NCBI GenBank assembly: GCA_051294375.1
Contig: CM119265.1
Coordinates: 23,714,669-23,778,668, forward strand
Origin: Paraspadella gotoi
Taxonomy: Eukaryota; Chaetognatha
DNA: 64,000 bases
Reading direction: 5' to 3'
Positions 61,489-64,000 of the stretch are shown here, piece by piece (the first letter of the stretch is position 1; each line of letters begins with the position of its first letter). Below the pieces are notes generated by a model. That model saw only the letters and a program-made list of their open reading frames with translations. It did no database searches and had not been told where the DNA came from. The position numbers were made by a program, and so were the translations under genes.

Positions 61489-64000
61489 GTGCGCCTAAAC
61501 ATAGACGGATGGATACTTTATCAGATGATCTTGGAAATGATTCCGTAATCGAAGATTCGCCAGAGGAAATATTGAATACGGTTTCCCCTGATAAAAATTT
61601 GAACAATGGTGATAACATTAGTTCGAGTTGTGTAACGGTTGAATATGAACAGCATTCAAGAATTGACGAAACCATTCTACATAACTTGATGGATCCCCTA
61701 ACAAATCAAAATGATGATCGAGATAATGATATCGTGATCAAAGATTTGATGGAAGAAATATTAAATACAATTACTAATTCGCTGAATTTAAGAAAAGACT
61801 ATGACAACGGCATGAGTTTTGGAACGGTTCAAGATCAACGCTCTTCGCGAACGGAACGAACGAAACGTTTTAAAAATGTGGATTTAACAGCGGATGATTT
61901 TGAACCTCACTTAAATTTCGTTCCATTAAGTTATGATTTATTTAGTAGTTTACAAAATTCTGAAAACAATATCGATGGCGAATGGCTTTCGGATGATGAA
62001 AAATTAAATCTGCCCCTACATCCAAATGATAAGGTCAAAACATGGTCCACAATCACATCAGGGAATGTTGATGACGATTTGCTCCCAAGCTATGAAATTT
62101 ATGAAGACGACATACTTGCAGATATAAGGAACGCCAATCAGCATAATACTAAAATATCCACAACCCAAGTTAAAAAAATAGAAAAGGATTATTCTTCTCT
62201 AAGCGGAAACTTTCAAGTGAGAAGTATTATTGATGAAAATATTCTTTCTGCTTCTGATGAAATGGAAGAAGGTGAATTGTATTCTGACAGTGAAGGAATA
62301 ACTGAATATGATAATGTTGGCATTTTTAAATGTCAAAAAAGGAAAAAAAGTACAGAAGGTAAAGAAACTATAAAAAAGTCAAGCAATCTAAGAAGATTAC
62401 CAAGAGGTCGTAAAACCATTCAATTGGATTCGGACTTGAGCCAAAACAAAGATAATGAAGAATGCGGCTTAAGGTTTTCAAATTTTCTTGAAAGTAAACC
62501 TTCGGATGAACCCATGGATTTTATCGAAAATGAATCACATGAGAACAAAACGGGTAAATTTAAATTAAAGGATATAAGGAAATTTTCACCTTCTAATAAT
62601 TGGGATGAGGCAATATGTAGCCGTGATTCAAGGCCTAAAAGCAGCAGTAATGAAAACGATAATTTTGAAAAAGATAATATTTTTACAAAAAAATTACTTA
62701 TTTTAAATGAGAAACTTAAACGAAAAGCAAAAGAATCTGAGACTTTGGCACCGAATATTAAAAAAGCTAGGAAAGTGACTCTTTGTAACAATTCGGGTAA
62801 AATGGTAAGTCCCGTAAAGGAGTGCCGTAAAACAAAATCGAAAAATGTCAGATATGAACAAAAAAAATCTCAAGCATTGATGAAAACTCACCATTCCCCA
62901 TTGCAAACACAAAACAAAATAATTCCATACAGCGTTTGGAAGAAAGGAACAGTTGTAGCGAAAGATAATTTTATGGTTACAATAAAACCAAAAAAAGAAT
63001 ATGGTAAAAAAGAAATTCAGACAGAAATAAATAAATATTGCTTAAGCCCTAAAACTGGTGATTCCGTTGATTATCAAACACATAAAGGTATTATAATTGC
63101 TGTGACTGTAACGGAATACAAAACTAGAAGTATTAATGAATACAATCAGTATCTCTTAAATTCTATTGAAGTTTCTGAAAATCCAGAAGAATTTGAAAAC
63201 TACCTTGAAAAAACATTACCTAACAAGCAACTGTGGATCGAGTTATCATCCATGAAATTAAAAATATGTGATCTGGAAGAGTATTTTTCAAATTTGATCA
63301 TTCTTTTTCAAGCAATATTTAAAAATATCGTATGTTCTTTTATTAGTCTTATTACAAGTTTATTTTCAGAAATCCTCATTTGTCAAAATTTTCAAGAAAA
63401 TATACAAATGGTATTTGATAATGTTTTAGAGTTTAAAAGGATGTATAATGGTAAAACTTTACCTTTGTTAATTAAAGATTTTATCTTACTTTTTTTGGCT
63501 AAAATTCCACAGTTTGCTGGGATTCTTGAACCTATTATCGCATCTATTTCAAATAAAGAGCTAACTTCACCCTTTTTCTTTAAAATATTTCAACTAACAG
63601 TGAATGGAAATCATCTTAAGCCATGGTCTCTTAAGAATTTCGAATCTCTTCCTCCTTTTTTGACCACGAAAGAGTTATTAGGCAATTCTATGATTAAAGA
63701 TCATTTGCTCAGACCTGTTCAGTTGGTATACCCTAATATAGAGAGTTATATGGATACTTATTTCCGACTGATGAGGGTAGAAACTTTTGATCTTATGCTT
63801 AATGGACTACATGAACTTCAGCGATATAAACTCCCTAATGATATAAATATATTTTTTTCATCTGAACTAATTGGATATTCCTGGTCTACTAATGATTTGG
63901 AGTTAGAATTTAAAGTTAATTCAAATCATAAAAAATTTAATTGTCGATATGGCAGCCTTGTTGGCCTTTTTTTTAGTAGTTTCAAGGAAGAACCAATTTG
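61489..64000 (+). CDS. ZNFX1: ZNFX1-like SF1 helicase, N-terminal part, truncated by the window edge
   Basis: One frame stays open for about 837 codons to the edge. It may start at ATG 61,509, or the exon may start at 61,489 after the acceptor GTTTTTCGTGCAG, which is preferred because the first residues look internal. The first roughly 450 residues are acidic, polar and disordered, with a basic stretch CQKRKKSTEGK. A helical region follows (about 580-740: WIELSSMKLKICDLEEYF and LLFLAKIPQFAGILEPII), then LPPFLTTKELL, then NIESYMDTYFRLMRVETFDL and the beta-rich start of the next domain (YGSLVGLFFSSFK). That order, with the (Y)-x-D-x-x-FRL-x-R-x-x-F block before a YGSL-V strand, is what I know from ZNFX1 proteins ahead of their helicase. 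Known members bind RNA and act in small-RNA inheritance (worm) or antiviral sensing (vertebrate). Helicase motifs and NFX1-type zinc fingers would lie downstream and are not seen here. Confidence 0.75.

Overview
The window is animal nuclear DNA, almost certainly from an invertebrate. It has spliceosomal GT-AG introns, AATAAA poly(A) signals, two recognisable metazoan genes, no bacterial-style gene packing, and a very high load of simple repeats: (GA/CT)n, (GAC/GTC)n, (GGA/TCC)n, (GAAT)n, (TTTA)n and (TTTG)n. The species cannot be named from sequence alone. Six exact TTAGGG units at 61.2 kb weakly favour a lineage with TTAGGG rather than arthropod-type TTAGG telomeres.

Layout. 1-30 kb is gene-poor: minisatellites, CT/GA tracts, interspersed repeats and a few unproven exon candidates. 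It is also an assembly patchwork, because several blocks occur two or three times as indel-rich near-copies next to 25-N gaps (about 5.4-12.6 kb, 19.9-20.6 kb, 21.8-23.6 kb). 30.7-57.6 kb holds one real gene on the + strand, a voltage-gated calcium channel alpha2delta subunit. I could assemble 22 exons with consistent phases, 3564 nt in total, encoding 1187 residues. Exons 1-17 (30,689-38,628) and 18-22 (55,272-57,573) are clean. Between them, 38.8-55.2 kb is not new gene content. It is an inverted noisy copy of exons 17 to 1 (39.1-49.1 kb), a forward noisy copy of exons 16-21 (49.1-52.1 kb), and an inverted noisy copy of exons 21 to 18 (about 52.4-54.7 kb). The differences are mostly one-base insertions spread equally over exons and introns. 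Together with the 25-N gap, this points to uncorrected fold-back long reads used to fill a gap in the purine/pyrimidine array of intron 17, rather than to a biological palindrome.

57.6-61.4 kb is intergenic, with a possible minus-strand terminal exon (59.35-59.50 kb), a compact three-hairpin element (60.0-60.14 kb), a 52-bp-arm inverted repeat (60.26-60.37 kb) and a degenerate telomere-like block (61.17-61.27 kb). From 61.49 kb to the window edge one long uninterrupted frame (about 837 codons) encodes the N-terminal part of a protein I assign to the ZNFX1 family of SF1 RNA helicases; the helicase itself would lie beyond the window.

The two recognised genes have no evident functional link. 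One makes a cell-surface calcium channel subunit, the other a probable cytoplasmic small-RNA or antiviral RNA-sensing helicase. I found no CRISPR array, no complete transposon with a coding frame, and no certain RNA gene.
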